Assembly: GCF_900115225.1 (NCBI RefSeq)
Contig: NZ_FOVR01000003.1
Coordinates: forward strand, 374,017-438,016
Reading direction: 5' to 3'
DNA length: 64,000 nucleotides
Source: Cohaesibacter marisflavi
Lineage (GTDB): Bacteria > Pseudomonadota > Alphaproteobacteria > Rhizobiales > Cohaesibacteraceae
The number at the start of each line of letters is the position of its first letter. Within the stretch, counting starts at the first letter, position 1. Shown here piece after piece: positions 55,507-64,000 of this stretch. The notes beneath the pieces were generated by a model, which did no database searches, was not told the DNA's origin, and saw nothing but the letters and a program-made list of their open reading frames with translations. The position numbers and the translations under genes are program-made.

Positions 55507-56670
55507 ATGACCTCGCAATTTGATGTCATCATTCCCAGACGCGGCAGCGGATCTTACAAGTGGGACAGCTCGGATGATCTCCAAAGCCTACCCATGTGGG
55601 TAGCGGATATGGACTTCCGCACGGCACCAGCCATCATCGAAGCGCTTTCCGACCGCGTCGCCCACGGGGTATTCGGTTATACCAAGGTGCCCGATGCCTA
55701 TTATGAGGCTCTGGGCTCCTGGTTTGCCAACCGTCACGGGTTCCAGATCGAGCGTGACTGGGTGATCTACACATCGGGTGTGGTTCCGGCCATCTCGGCG
55801 ATCCTCAAGGCCCTGACGCGACCGGGCGAACGCGTACTGATCCAGACGCCGGTCTATAACTGCTTTTACTCTTCCATCGCCAATATGGGCTGCATTCCTT
55901 TGGAAAATGTCCTCATTGCAGGTGAAGACGGACACTATGGCATCGACTTTGAGGATCTGGAAGCCAAGGCCGCCGAACCGGATGTGCATGTGATGCTTTT
56001 ATGCAATCCACATAATCCGGTGGGGCGCAGTTGGCGCGTGGAGGAACTCAGCCGCATCGGAGACATTTGCTTACGGCATGGCGTAACCGTGGTAAGTGAC
56101 GAGATCCACTGCGATCTGACCTTCCCCGACCATACGCACCACCCCTTCGCCACCATCAAGCAGGAATTCCTGGCAGCATCTGTGACATGCATTTCGCCCA
56201 GCAAGGCCTTCAATATTGCCGGGTTGCAGATCGCCAATATTGTTGTGACAGATGAAGAGCTGCGCAGCCGCATCGGCAAGGCGATCAATATTCACGAGGT
56301 TTGCGACGTCAATCCCTTCGGCGTAGCTGCCCTGATCGCTGCCTATCGTGAAGGCGGCAGCTGGCTTGATGAATTGCGAGGCTACCTGCAGGCAAATTAC
56401 CAGACCGTTTCGGACTTCATCGCAAGCAATATGCCGACCTTACGCCTGACACAACAGGAGGCCACCTATCTGGCCTGGATCGACTGCCGTGCGCTTTCCC
56501 TTTCCTCCGACGCTATCGAGGCACGACTCGCCACGGAGGGCCACCTGTTGGTCAACAGTGGCACCCTCTATGGCGCAGCAGGAGAAGGCTACATCCGGCT
56601 CAACATGGCCTGTCCGCGCGCTCAATTGCTTGATGGCCTTGAACGCATGCAGACGGTTCTGACCCAATAG
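55507..56670 (+). CDS. MalY/PatB-family PLP-dependent aminotransferase or C-S lyase
   Basis: The 387-residue fold-type I PLP enzyme has the internal aldimine Lys in SPSKAFNIAGLQIAN, the conserved LCNPHNPVGRSW and SDEIHCDLTF blocks, and an N-terminal PMWVADMDF that marks the MalY/PatB branch. Members act as cystathionine beta-lyases or aminotransferases. It is translationally coupled to DUF3737 (stop and start three bases apart). Its nearness to the fructosamine genes may be incidental, because terminators lie between them. Confidence 0.88.
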   Translation: MTSQFDVIIPRRGSGSYKWDSSDDLQSLPMWVADMDFRTAPAIIEALSDRVAHGVFGYTKVPDAYYEALGSWFANRHGFQIERDWVIYTSGVVPAISAILKALTRPGERVLIQTPVYNCFYSSIANMGCIPLENVLIAGEDGHYGIDFEDLEAKAAEPDVHVMLLCNPHNPVGRSWRVEELSRIGDICLRHGVTVVSDEIHCDLTFPDHTHHPFATIKQEFLAASVTCISPSKAFNIAGLQIANIVVTDEELRSRIGKAINIHEVCDVNPFGVAALIAAYREGGSWLDELRGYLQANYQTVSDFIASNMPTLRLTQQEATYLAWIDCRALSLSSDAIEARLATEGHLLVNSGTLYGAAGEGYIRLNMACPRAQLLDGLERMQTVLTQ

Positions 56671-56762
56671 CCACATAACCTATGGCCCGCTTCCATGTTA
56701 TTCGGGCCAATGATCCACAAGAAGAGCAGGCAGTCGCCCCGCCCTTCTGATAGCAGAAACTC

Positions 56763-56788
56763 AAGGGGCCTTGTGCCCCTTTCTTTTT
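56763..56788 (+). terminator. Terminator after MalY/PatB gene
   Basis: The stem AAGGGGC/GCCCCTT with loop CTTGT is followed by TCTTTTT. Confidence 0.85.
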
Positions 56789-56965
56789 GCCCGTAGCGCA
56801 ATCCGTAGGCTCAAATCTCCCGTTGGCTGCGGTCAAGCTCCCTTCCCGTGCCCCGCGTCAGGCCCCCGACGCATGAACCCGGCAGCGTGATCCGCATGTG
56901 AGCCATTTCTAACAAGTGAATGAAATTTTCTTTCTTCTTGCCAAAAAATGCCGGTTTTGTAATAT

Positions 56966-56979
56966 TGACACCGGTCTCA
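56966..56979. promoter_or_regulatory. LacI-type operator before the deglycase gene
   Basis: TGACACCGGTCTCA differs by one base from the palindrome TGAGACCGGTCTCA at 60206-60219. It overlaps a TTGACA -35 element, so binding would block the promoter. The shared sequence links both sites to the LacI regulator encoded at 59082-60149. Confidence 0.75.
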
Positions 56980-57028
56980 ATAGCAGATTAGTTACAAGAC
57001 ATCATATAATGTCACTAAGGATTTCGGT

Positions 57029-58012
57029 ATGAACGATCAAGTCAAGAACTACGGTCTGGAAGAAGCGATCGCTGCGGTTGCTGCGCGCGGCACCATCCGT
57101 GAAATCTATTTTGTAGCATGTGGCGGGTCCTATGCTCTTTTGCAGGAAGGCCAGTATGTCGTTGACCGCGAGGCCAAATCCATCGCCTCTTATGGCTATA
57201 GCTCTGCCGAGTTCCTTTCGCGGGCGCCTGTGCGCCTTGGCAAGGACTCGCTGGTCATCACCTGCTCCCATTCCGGTAACACGCCAGAAACCGTCGCAGC
57301 CACCGAATATGCCCGCAAGGCTGGCGCGCTGACCATCTCGCTGACCAATCTGGCAGACTCGCCTCTGGACAAGGCAACCGAGAACACCGTCTTTTATGAA
57401 TGGGACCCGCTGGCGGTAACCAGCAAGCACAATTCGGTGATGCTGCTGCTGTTGGTCTTCGGCATTCTCGACAAGCTGGAAGGCAACAGCAAATATGCGC
57501 TGGTCAGCAAGGCTGTGCCCGCTCTGCATGACATGGGCGAAAAGCTGAAGGAAAAATACGCCGCCGCGGCGTCCGAGTTTGGGGAATCCCACAAGCGCGA
57601 ACCGGTCATCTATACCATGGCTTCGGGCTCCAACCATTCTACCGCCTATGCCTTCGCCATCTGCCTGCTACAGGAAATGCAGTGGGTGCATTCGGCTTGC
57701 ATCCATTCGGGTGAATATTTCCACGGCCCGTTTGAAATCACCGATTTCGACACGCCGATTATCATTCTCAAGGGCCTTGGCAATGCGCGCAAAATGGATG
57801 AACGCGCGTTGGCTTTCGCTGAGAAATATTCCAAACGCCTGACGGTTCTCGACGCGGAAGATTTCGGCCTTGAAGCCATCGCCGGCGAAGCCGCCGAATA
57901 TCTGACGCCGATCATGTTCAATCTGGTTCTGCGCGTCTATGCCGTCGAACTCAGCGACAGCCGCGGTCATCCGCTCACCGTTCGCCGTTATATGTGGCGC
58001 ATGGAATATTAA
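57029..58012 (+). CDS. frlB: SIS-domain sugar-phosphate deglycase, FrlB-like (fructosamine 6-phosphate deglycase)
   Basis: The 327-residue protein has two SIS domains (about 15-160 and 185-320). It matches E. coli FrlB: REIYFVACGGSYALL, ITCSHSGNTPETV, then HSGEYFHGPFEI with the catalytic acid/base block, and a C-terminal RRYMWRMEY. The reaction cleaves a 6-phosphorylated Amadori product (fructoselysine 6-phosphate or a related fructosyl amino acid) to glucose 6-phosphate and the amino acid. It is about 20 residues shorter at the N-terminus than E. coli FrlB. It precedes the FrlD-like kinase and is preceded by a LacI operator. Confidence 0.88.
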   Translation: MNDQVKNYGLEEAIAAVAARGTIREIYFVACGGSYALLQEGQYVVDREAKSIASYGYSSAEFLSRAPVRLGKDSLVITCSHSGNTPETVAATEYARKAGALTISLTNLADSPLDKATENTVFYEWDPLAVTSKHNSVMLLLLVFGILDKLEGNSKYALVSKAVPALHDMGEKLKEKYAAAASEFGESHKREPVIYTMASGSNHSTAYAFAICLLQEMQWVHSACIHSGEYFHGPFEITDFDTPIIILKGLGNARKMDERALAFAEKYSKRLTVLDAEDFGLEAIAGEAAEYLTPIMFNLVLRVYAVELSDSRGHPLTVRRYMWRMEY

Positions 58013-58117
58013 TCTCCTTCGGGTGGGGGGCTTTCCCCTCTGGTCTCCTGCCCGTTCTTTACTTTCTTGCTCAAAGCAAGCAATTCTAAAGACAAGACCG
58101 AATTTGAAAGCCCTTCA

Positions 58118-58960
58118 ATGACACTCTCAGAAAATAAAGCTTCCCTTCTGGGCATCGGCGACAACGTCGTCGACTTCTATAAAGATCGCAATGAATTCTT
58201 CCCCGGTGGGAATGCGCTTAATGTTGCTGTGCTGGCCAAGCGGTTTGGCCTCCAGAAAGCTGGATATATAGGGCTTGTCGGCAATGATGTGGAAGGCGAG
58301 CATGTCGCCAAGAGCCTTGCCGCTGAAGACATTTGGATAGAACGCCTGCGTAAGGCGTGCGGCGAAAATGGCAAGGCGGTTGTTCATCTTGATGACAAGG
58401 GCGACCGGGTGTTTCTGGGCTCGAACAAGGGCGGCATCCAGCGTCGTCTAGCGCTGCGCATGGAAGAGGAAGACCTTGCGGCTGTCGAAGAGTATGGCTG
58501 TGTCCATACTTCGGTTTTCAGCTATCTGGAAAATGAACTGCCCAAGATCCGCGAAAGAGCGAACTCCGTTTCCTTCGACTTTTCCTCTTTTCTCGATATC
58601 GATTATGTGAAGAGCGTTGTCCCATATATCACCATGGCCTTCTTTTCCGGCTCGGAGCTGGATGACAAGGGCATTGATGATCTTATCGACACCGTCTCAG
58701 GGCTGGGCGTCTCGACCGTGGGTGTGACACGTGGTTCGGATGGCGCCTTCTGGAGCGTAGATGGTAAACGCTATCGTCAGGGCATCAAGCCGGTTGAAGT
58801 CACCGATACCCTTGGCGCTGGCGATTCCTTTATCGCGGCCTATATAAGCGGCATTCTGATGAGGCATAGCGTTGAGCAATCTCTTGATGATGCAGCCAGT
58901 TTTGCAGCCGACACATGCACCCGCTTCGGAGCTTTCGGCTATCCCTACAAGGTTTCTTGA
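58118..58960 (+). CDS. frlD: PfkB-family kinase, FrlD-like (fructosamine 6-kinase)
   Basis: The 280-residue ribokinase-fold protein has the start GIGDNVVDFYKDRNEFFPGG, a substrate-binding GGNALNVAVLAKRFG and the C-terminal catalytic motif DTLGAGDSFIAAYISG (Asp as base, anion hole GAGD). The FrlD features of the E. coli enzyme, GDN-VD and GGNA-NVAV, are kept. It would phosphorylate the imported Amadori product at C6, supplying the substrate for the deglycase just upstream. The ATG at 58118 is preferred because homology starts there; the ribosome site is weak. Confidence 0.86.
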   Translation: MTLSENKASLLGIGDNVVDFYKDRNEFFPGGNALNVAVLAKRFGLQKAGYIGLVGNDVEGEHVAKSLAAEDIWIERLRKACGENGKAVVHLDDKGDRVFLGSNKGGIQRRLALRMEEEDLAAVEEYGCVHTSVFSYLENELPKIRERANSVSFDFSSFLDIDYVKSVVPYITMAFFSGSELDDKGIDDLIDTVSGLGVSTVGVTRGSDGAFWSVDGKRYRQGIKPVEVTDTLGAGDSFIAAYISGILMRHSVEQSLDDAASFAADTCTRFGAFGYPYKVS

Positions 58961-59030
58961 AAAAACACCCCGTCTCAAATGGCGGGGCAACGCATCGGTC
59001 CGGCATTTTCTCCCGAAAAGGCATGCTATC

Positions 59031-59064
59031 CCCTGCATGTGGTGTTAAAGCCGCACATGCAGGG
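59031..59064. other. Long hairpin between frlD and lacI
   Basis: The perfect 11-bp arms CCCTGCATGTG and CACATGCAGGG flank a 12-nt loop, in the convergent gap. No T-run follows on either strand, so it is either an inefficient terminator, an RNA-stabilising element or a protein-binding dyad. Confidence 0.55.
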
Positions 59065-59081
59065 CCGCCTCTCCCCTTCCA

Positions 59082-60149
59082 TCAGGCCGGAGGCACAACC
59101 GACTGTCGGTTGATCACCTTCATTTTCATGACATGCCGCAAGGCAGGCTCAGTGCAGCCTTCTATCCGCTTGATCAACTGCTCTGCACTCCAGCGGCCCA
59201 TTTGCGCAACGGGCTGATCCACCACCGTAATGGCAGGACGCGTGACCTCGGTCCAATCGGCATTGTGGAATGCGATCAGGGACAGCTGGCTCGGCATCTC
59301 GATATTGCGCTCCTGAGCCTGTTTGAAGATCTCTAGCGCAACATGACTATCGGAGGCCAGAATGGCCGTGGGCCGGTTGGGCTGATCCAGCATTTTACTG
59401 ATTGAAACCCCGAGCCCCGCCTTGGGATCGGAATTGAGCACAATCAGGCTATCTTCTCTGGCAATGCCGCCCTCATTGCAAGCGGTGAGGAAGCCCTCAA
59501 TACGACGCCCGACCGATGAGGTGGGAATATGCAAGGCACCGTCTGCATCGCTGTCTTTTTCCTCTGTCGCAGTCACAAAGGCCAGACGGCAGTGCCCTGC
59601 ATCCAGAAGCTGTTTGGTCACGGCAGCGGCAGCTTCCTGATCATCACTGACCACCGTATCCATATCCAGGCTGGGAATCTCACGGTCGAAAAGCACGACC
59701 TTGCAATTCTCTGATTTGAGATTTTCCAGATGGCCGATTTCATAGCGGCTGGCGGGTGTAACGATCAAACCGTCGACCTGTTTTCCCACCAGAACATTCA
59801 CAGCTTCACGTTCCACATCGAAATTTTCGTCGGAATTGGCCAGAATCACGTTGAACCCATGGGCATTGGCCACATCGGTGATGCTGCGCACAGCAATACC
59901 AAAGAATGAGTTCTCAATATCCCCAACAACAACGCCGATTGTTTTCGACTTTCCGGTCGTCATCGATCTGGCCAACTCATTGGGCCGATATTTCAGAGCT
60001 TTAGCCGAAGCCTGCACGCGTTCGCGCACTTTTTCGCTCGTTACGCCATAGCCCCCGAGGACACGTGCCGCAGTTGACTTTGACACGTTCGCATGCCGGG
60101 CAACATCGGCCACGGTTACTGATGAAGAATGCAGATTCTTTTTTTCCAT
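59082..60149 (-). CDS. LacI-family transcriptional regulator of the Amadori-product genes
   Basis: The 355-residue protein has a helix-turn-helix and hinge (about 12-65: VTVADVARHANVSKSTAARVLGGYG) and a ligand domain (about 70-345, with VVVGDIENSFFGIAVRS and IAFHNADWTEVTRPAITVV). It is divergent from the ABC-transporter binding-protein gene and convergent with frlD. The palindrome TGAGACCGGTCTCA lies 57-70 bp upstream of its start, and a near-copy precedes the deglycase gene. It probably represses all these genes until a fructosyl amino acid or its phosphate is present. Confidence 0.88.
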   Translation of the reverse strand: MEKKNLHSSSVTVADVARHANVSKSTAARVLGGYGVTSEKVRERVQASAKALKYRPNELARSMTTGKSKTIGVVVGDIENSFFGIAVRSITDVANAHGFNVILANSDENFDVEREAVNVLVGKQVDGLIVTPASRYEIGHLENLKSENCKVVLFDREIPSLDMDTVVSDDQEAAAAVTKQLLDAGHCRLAFVTATEEKDSDADGALHIPTSSVGRRIEGFLTACNEGGIAREDSLIVLNSDPKAGLGVSISKMLDQPNRPTAILASDSHVALEIFKQAQERNIEMPSQLSLIAFHNADWTEVTRPAITVVDQPVAQMGRWSAEQLIKRIEGCTEPALRHVMKMKVINRQSVVPPA

Positions 60150-60205
60150 AATTTAAATGCCTACAGATGAGTTGACGTGCAGTCAAGATCATCATAGTCT
60201 TTGAT

Positions 60206-60219
60206 TGAGACCGGTCTCA
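60206..60219. promoter_or_regulatory. LacI-type operator between lacI and the ABC transporter
   Basis: TGAGACCGGTCTCA is a perfect 14-bp palindrome with a CG centre, the hallmark of LacI-family operators. It lies in the divergent promoter region for the regulator and the transporter. A one-base variant lies at 56966-56979. Confidence 0.85.
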
Positions 60220-60325
60220 CAAATAAGGATCGGCCTAATAAACGCCAAACTCGAAACAAAATTCGACTTTGCCGGAAAATTCGTTCGATTATTTGGACAC
60301 CGGCAAAGATCCGATGGAGAACAGC

Positions 60326-61159
60326 ATGAAGCTCACCACAACACTCGGCACCCTCACCCGCCGTTCCTGCATGGCGCTAATGTCAGGACTCTTTGTATCC
60401 TTTATTGCAGTCCCCGCCAATGCTGCAGATGACAATCCCTATGATCTGCTCGACCCGAATTCCATCATGGTTGGCACCATGTCCGACGCCAAGCCATATG
60501 CCTTTGTCACCGCAGAAGGTACCTTCTCCGGTTTTGACGTGGAATTTTTCCAGAATATCGCAGGCCGCCTTGGCATTGAAAAAGACAAGGTAACCTTTGT
60601 CGGTCAGGACTTCGCCGCCCTTATTCCGTCTGTTGCCAACGGCCGCTTCGATGTAGCTGTCGGCGCCATCGGCACCACCGCAAAACGCAAGGAAGTTGCC
60701 AACTTCACCGATGGCTATCTGGCAGGCTTCCTCTCGGTTCTGAGCGCAGATTCCTCGCTCACCACCATTGAGAGCCTCAAAGACAAGCGCCTTGGTATCG
60801 TACAGGGTACACTGCAGGACGACTATGCCCAAAAGCACTTCCCTGATGCGCAGCTGGTCCGTTTCCCGGACAACAACAGCGCCGTTGCTGCCATGAACAA
60901 TGGCATGATTGATGCGCACTTCCTTGATTTCGAAGCAGCCAAACAGTTCGGCCAGAACTTCCCGGACCTGAAGGTTCAGCAGAATTTTGCTTCCTTCGAT
61001 GCGCCTGCCGGGTTTGTTGTCCGCAAAGACAACCCGAAACTGCTTGAAGCACTGAACGAGAAAATCCACGAAGCCATGCAGGATGGCACCTGGAAAGAGC
61101 TGCACACCAAATGGTTCCCGGGCAGCCCAATGCCTGAACAGTATCTGCCAAAAGAGTAA
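60326..61159 (+). CDS. Amino-acid/fructosamine ABC transporter substrate-binding protein
   Basis: The 277-residue protein has a signal peptide (about 1-37, ending PANAAD). A type II solute-binding fold of the HisJ/GlnH family follows, with [59 protein letters not shown] and [18 protein letters not shown]. It should capture the Amadori compound or amino acid in the periplasm. The ATG at 60326 is chosen because GGAGA lies five bases before it; an ATG four codons earlier is less favourable. It is preceded by the LacI operator and followed by the fused permease-ATPase. Confidence 0.88.
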   Translation: MKLTTTLGTLTRRSCMALMSGLFVSFIAVPANAADDNPYDLLDPNSIMVGTMSDAKPYAFVTAEGTFSGFDVEFFQNIAGRLGIEKDKVTFVGQDFAALIPSVANGRFDVAVGAIGTTAKRKEVANFTDGYLAGFLSVLSADSSLTTIESLKDKRLGIVQGTLQDDYAQKHFPDAQLVRFPDNNSAVAAMNNGMIDAHFLDFEAAKQFGQNFPDLKVQQNFASFDAPAGFVVRKDNPKLLEALNEKIHEAMQDGTWKELHTKWFPGSPMPEQYLPKE

Positions 61160-61200
61160 TGTTCGCACATTGAGCAAAACCAGCTTACCGCAAAGATCGG

Positions 61201-61218
61201 GGGCGGCGCAGCCCGCCC
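61201..61218 (+). other. Intercistronic hairpin after the binding-protein gene
   Basis: The stem GGGCGG/CCGCCC with a 6-nt loop lies 42 bp after the binding-protein stop and about 140 bp before the permease-ATPase. Such hairpins often stabilise the upstream mRNA and raise binding-protein levels above those of the membrane components. Confidence 0.6.
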
Positions 61219-61356
61219 TCGAAACCGGCAGAAAACACCTCTCATATTCAAGACGTGGTCCAGCCTGGAATAGCCTCCTCTCCCTGATTTAGTGCGGCAC
61301 CTTTTTCGTATTTTGGGGCTTTCTCGCCAACGGTAATTAACGGGACAACTTTATAA

Positions 61357-62868
61357 ATGGAATGGTTAGAAACCTTACGGCGTAGTTTTCTGGATTTTGA
61401 TGCTATGGCCTCCGTTCTGCCCAGCATGTTTTACATCGGGCTCAAGAACACACTTATCCTCGCTGCATTTTCAACCTTTTTCGGTGTCTTGATCGGCATC
61501 GTGCTGGCTGTCATGGGCATTTCCCGCTCGCCCTGGCTGAAACTGCCAGCGCGCATCTATACTGATATCTTCCGCGGTCTCCCCGCAACTGTCACCATCC
61601 TGCTGATCGGTCAGGGCTTTGCCCGTATCGGTCGCGAGCTTTTCGGCCCCTCCCCTTTCCCTCTGGGCATTGCCGCCCTCAGCCTGATTGCCGGCGCCTA
61701 TATTGGCGAGATTTTCCGCTCCGGTATCCAGAGCGTTGACAAGGGACAGATGGAAGCCTGCCGCGCTCTTTCCATGAGCTATGGACAAGGCATGCGCCTG
61801 ATCGTTGTGCCGCAGGGTATCCGACGCATTCTGCCTGCGCTGGTCAACCAGTTTATCGGCAACGTCAAGGATTCGAGCCTTGTCTATTTCCTTGGTCTGC
61901 TCACCTATCAGCGCGATCTGTTTCGCGTTGGGCAGGATCAGGCCGTGGTTACCGGCAACCTCTCGCCTCTGTTGCTGGCCGGTATCTTCTATCTGATCAT
62001 CACGGTTCCCCTGACCCATCTGGTCAACTATATCGATGACCGCTTGCGCACGGGACGCATCGTCAAACAGGCCCCGGTTTCCGGGCTTGAAGAGGTCACC
62101 GAGCAGGCCGCCGTCAAGAATGCAGACGCGCGACCGACCTTCAAAGGCGGCAGCCTGAAGATCGACCACCTGACGATGGCTTATGGTGAGGTTGAAGTAT
62201 TGAAGGATGTGACGCTGGAAGTACCCGCCGGGTCGGTTACTTGCGTGATCGGACCATCGGGCTCGGGTAAGTCCACCCTCTTGCGCGGCCTCAACCGATT
62301 GGTTGAGCCAAAGGCGGGAGCGGTCACACTGGATGGCAGCGACGTGCTGACCATGCAACCGGAAACCCTCAGACGCCGCATTGGCATGGTGTTCCAGCAG
62401 TTCAACCTGTTCCCGGACCATACTGCCTTGCAGAATGTCAGCCTTGCTCTTAACAAGGTCAAGAAAATGTCGACGGCCGAAGCCCGCAAACTGGCTGAGG
62501 AACGTCTCACAGACGTAGGCCTTGCTTCGCGCATGAACCACCGTCCGGCCAACTTGTCTGGTGGGCAGCAGCAGCGTGTGGCCATTGCCCGTACATTGGC
62601 CATGGAACCGGAAGTCATCCTGTTTGACGAAGTCACCAGCGCGCTCGACCCCGAGTTGGTCAAGGGTGTTCTTGAACTGATGACTGATCTCGGCAAGCGT
62701 GGCATGACCATGGTTGTGGTCACCCACGAAATGGGCTTTGCCCGCAAGGTTGCAGATCAGGTGGTCTTCATGGATGAAGGCCGCATCATCGAGGCCGGTG
62801 CCCCGCAGCAGATCTTCGACAATCCGAAGAACGAACGCCTCAAGCACTTCCTGCAAGAGGTGCTGTAA
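61357..62868 (+). CDS. Fused ABC permease-ATPase for polar amino acids or fructosamines
   Basis: One 503-residue chain contains a HisM/GlnP-type permease (about 1-235) and a GlnQ-type ATPase (about 265-503). The permease has the EAA-like loop with [26 protein letters not shown]. The ATPase has Walker [10 protein letters not shown] (near residue 299), signature [12 protein letters not shown], Walker [13 protein letters not shown] and H-loop VVTHEMGFA. All catalytic elements are intact. Fusing the two halves is uncommon for this importer type, which usually has separate chains. It probably forms a homodimer, giving two permeases and two ATPases. It works with the binding protein encoded just upstream. 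Confidence 0.9.
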   Translation: MEWLETLRRSFLDFDAMASVLPSMFYIGLKNTLILAAFSTFFGVLIGIVLAVMGISRSPWLKLPARIYTDIFRGLPATVTILLIGQGFARIGRELFGPSPFPLGIAALSLIAGAYIGEIFRSGIQSVDKGQMEACRALSMSYGQGMRLIVVPQGIRRILPALVNQFIGNVKDSSLVYFLGLLTYQRDLFRVGQDQAVVTGNLSPLLLAGIFYLIITVPLTHLVNYIDDRLRTGRIVKQAPVSGLEEVTEQAAVKNADARPTFKGGSLKIDHLTMAYGEVEVLKDVTLEVPAGSVTCVIGPSGSGKSTLLRGLNRLVEPKAGAVTLDGSDVLTMQPETLRRRIGMVFQQFNLFPDHTALQNVSLALNKVKKMSTAEARKLAEERLTDVGLASRMNHRPANLSGGQQQRVAIARTLAMEPEVILFDEVTSALDPELVKGVLELMTDLGKRGMTMVVVTHEMGFARKVADQVVFMDEGRIIEAGAPQQIFDNPKNERLKHFLQEVL

Positions 62869-62898
62869 GCAGCGATCCTTTGCACAAATGTCAAACTG

Positions 62899-62935
62899 AA
62901 AAAGGCAGGATATCGGAAAGATATCCTGCCTTTTT
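62899..62935. terminator. Bidirectional terminator
   Basis: A perfect 16-bp stem AAAAAGGCAGGATATC/GATATCCTGCCTTTTT with loop GGAAA lies between convergent genes. The A-run and T-run make it functional in both directions. Confidence 0.95.
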
Positions 62936-62968
62936 CAATCTCGATTGGCACATATAGCCGAACGCGCT

Positions 62969-64000
62969 CTAAAGCACGAAATCGCCTTCTACCAGCGTGG
63001 AGGTATTGACCATCTGGATCTCGAAATCAGCCACGGCGTCGCCATTCACATCGGCAAAGACCAGCAGATCCGATCCGTCCGTTTCCAGCCATACAGAATG
63101 CGCTGCTGCTGAGCTGCCCGCAAAGGCGAAAGCCTGATTGCCATTGGCTGCGCTGTTGGCATCAATTCCGGAGAGATCAAGCACATCTTCGCCGCTATCG
63201 AATTCGGCAATCTTGTCATGTGCCGCGCCAGCCGTGCTGTCGTTGACTGTGTTGAAAAGGAAGCGATCAACGGCATTATCAATGCCTGCAAACATGGTGT
63301 CGGCTCCGAATCCTCCCGTGAAGCTGTCCGCCCCGGCGCCACCAAAAAGCTTGTCCCAGCCGAGGGCGCCAATGAGAATGTCGTTACCGCCATGACCATT
63401 GAGGATATCGTTGCCGCCCCCGCCATTCAGGGTATCGTTGCCAAGGCCGCCATTGAGATTGTCTGCGCCTTCGTGGCCGTTCAGCTTGTCGTTGCCGTTG
63501 GACGCATAGAGCTTGTCATTGCCCTTGCCACCATTGAGGATATCGTCTCCGAACCCGCCATTGAGAATGTCATTGCCGAAGCCACCATTCAGCGTGTCGT
63601 TGCCACCGCGCCCTGTCAGCGTATCATTGCCGAACAGACCGCTCAGCACATTGTCTTTCATGTTGCCGGTGATGGCATTGCCCAAGCCGTTGCCCGTACC
63701 GTCAATGGCCTGATTGCCCAAAAGGGTCAGGGCTTCGATATTCTGACTGTGGGCCTTTAAGGAGAAGCTTACCGAGCTTTTGACCAGATCAATACCCTGG
63801 CCTGCCGCCTCACTGACCTTGTCTCCCACATTGTCAACGATATAGGTGTCGTTGCCGCGGTTGCCAGACATGGTATCGGCACCAATGCCACCATCGAGCA
63901 AATCATTGCCAAGACCGCCGATCAGCGTGTCACCATGCTGGTTGCCGAACAGACGGTCATTGCCAGCACCGCCGTTTAGCACATCCGCGCCAAGGCCGCC
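62969..64000 (-). CDS. RTX (hemolysin-type) calcium-binding repeat protein, C-terminal part
   Basis: The frame is open to the right edge of the window, so at least 343 residues are visible and the N-terminus is missing. The visible part is almost entirely nonapeptide repeats of GGxGNDxLx type (for example [30 protein letters not shown]). These form calcium-binding parallel beta-rolls. The last about 90 residues hold a hydrophilic C-terminal region with [14 protein letters not shown] and a Ser/Thr/Leu-rich end, consistent with a type I secretion signal. It is probably a secreted or surface protein. Its enzymatic or adhesive N-terminal part lies outside the window. Confidence 0.9.
   Translation of the reverse strand, partial: GGLGADVLNGGAGNDRLFGNQHGDTLIGGLGNDLLDGGIGADTMSGNRGNDTYIVDNVGDKVSEAAGQGIDLVKSSVSFSLKAHSQNIEALTLLGNQAIDGTGNGLGNAITGNMKDNVLSGLFGNDTLTGRGGNDTLNGGFGNDILNGGFGDDILNGGKGNDKLYASNGNDKLNGHEGADNLNGGLGNDTLNGGGGNDILNGHGGNDILIGALGWDKLFGGAGADSFTGGFGADTMFAGIDNAVDRFLFNTVNDSTAGAAHDKIAEFDSGEDVLDLSGIDANSAANGNQAFAFAGSSAAAHSVWLETDGSDLLVFADVNGDAVADFEIQMVNTSTLVEGDFVL

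Larger units (their letters stand above)
56671..57028. promoter_or_regulatory. Intergenic region with terminator and deglycase promoter
   Basis: This 358-bp gap contains the terminator at 56763-56788 and the operator at 56966-56979. A TTGACA overlapping the operator is a probable -35. A perfect TATAAT (57005-57010) is too close to the start codon to be used comfortably. No gene is supported. Confidence 0.65.

Noticed and set aside
57005-57010. TATAAT as the -10 box of the deglycase gene
   Set aside because: It is 19 bp before the start codon, which would place the transcript start on the ribosome site; the TTGACA overlapping the operator suggests a promoter further upstream.
61471-62856. 461-codon minus-strand frame opposite the fused permease-ATPase
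   Set aside because: It is the shadow of a strongly matching ABC protein; no motifs are seen in the antisense translation.
63218-63760. Plus-strand frame of 180 codons in the RTX region
   Set aside because: It is a periodic antisense translation of nonapeptide repeats; the minus-strand frame shows the GGxGND signature.
63350-64000. Regular DNA repeats that could suggest a CRISPR array
   Set aside because: Repeat units are about 27 bp, contiguous, degenerate at third codon positions and coding; there are no unique spacers.

Overview
The window is chromosomal DNA of a Gram-negative, probably alphaproteobacterial heterotroph. This is inferred from moderate-to-high GC coding sequence, compact operons, tripartite tricarboxylate (TTT) transporters and the style of the sugar-acid and Amadori-product catabolic genes. 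A marine or host-associated member of the Hyphomicrobiales would fit, but the genus cannot be fixed from sequence alone. No rRNA, tRNA, insertion sequence, integrase or CRISPR array was seen.

Region 1 (1-10184) is an almost complete galactarate/glucarate catabolic locus. It holds the start of a tartronate-semialdehyde reductase (garR), the aldolase garL, a divergent FadR-type GntR regulator, a leftward operon tctC-tctB-tctA-garD-lacI, and a divergent gudD. GudD and GarD would both yield 5-keto-4-deoxyglucarate, GarL would split it into pyruvate and tartronate semialdehyde, and GarR would reduce the latter to glycerate. Two identical-architecture 17-bp operators lie between garL and gntR. A PQQ-type soluble sugar dehydrogenase (10421-11617) follows.

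Region 2 (11758-31151) is the most remarkable part: thirteen tightly spaced or overlapping leftward genes. It starts with a membrane-anchored trypsin-like protease, then SrfA-, SrfB- and SrfC-family proteins, a membrane protein of unknown function, a PpkA-like von Willebrand A (VWA) protein without a kinase domain, an ABC ATPase and permease, a formylglycine-generating-enzyme-like protein, two lipoproteins, and two membrane-anchored VWA proteins. The ABC/FGE/lipoprotein/VWA block has the same parts and order as the TagQRST-PpkA module that controls a Pseudomonas type VI secretion system, yet no T6SS structural gene is present. SrfA and both VWA proteins share a transmembrane-Cys-x11-Cys-coil-Cys module. 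I propose a poorly described envelope-spanning machine combining an actin-fold protein, a P-loop protein, a protease and Tag-like signalling.

Region 3 (31633-54218) is an accessory set of small redox and detoxification units: two MFS exporters, four SDRs, a Gfo/Idh/MocA oxidoreductase, a Tat-signal alcohol dehydrogenase, a RibD-type reductase, a cytochrome P460, two cupins, an F420-type NADP reductase, a carboxymuconolactone decarboxylase and a tannase/feruloyl esterase. They are interleaved with AraC, MarR and two LysR regulators. Four paralogous cyclophilin-like proteins are scattered through it.

Region 4 (54628-62868) starts with a DUF3737-MalY/PatB pair. It then holds an Amadori-product (fructosamine) catabolic set: an FrlB-like deglycase, an FrlD-like kinase, a LacI regulator, and a glutamine-type ABC uptake system whose permease and ATPase are fused in one chain. 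The same palindromic operator stands before the deglycase gene and in the lacI/transporter intergenic region, which argues for one regulon. The window ends inside an RTX calcium-binding repeat protein (62969-64000).
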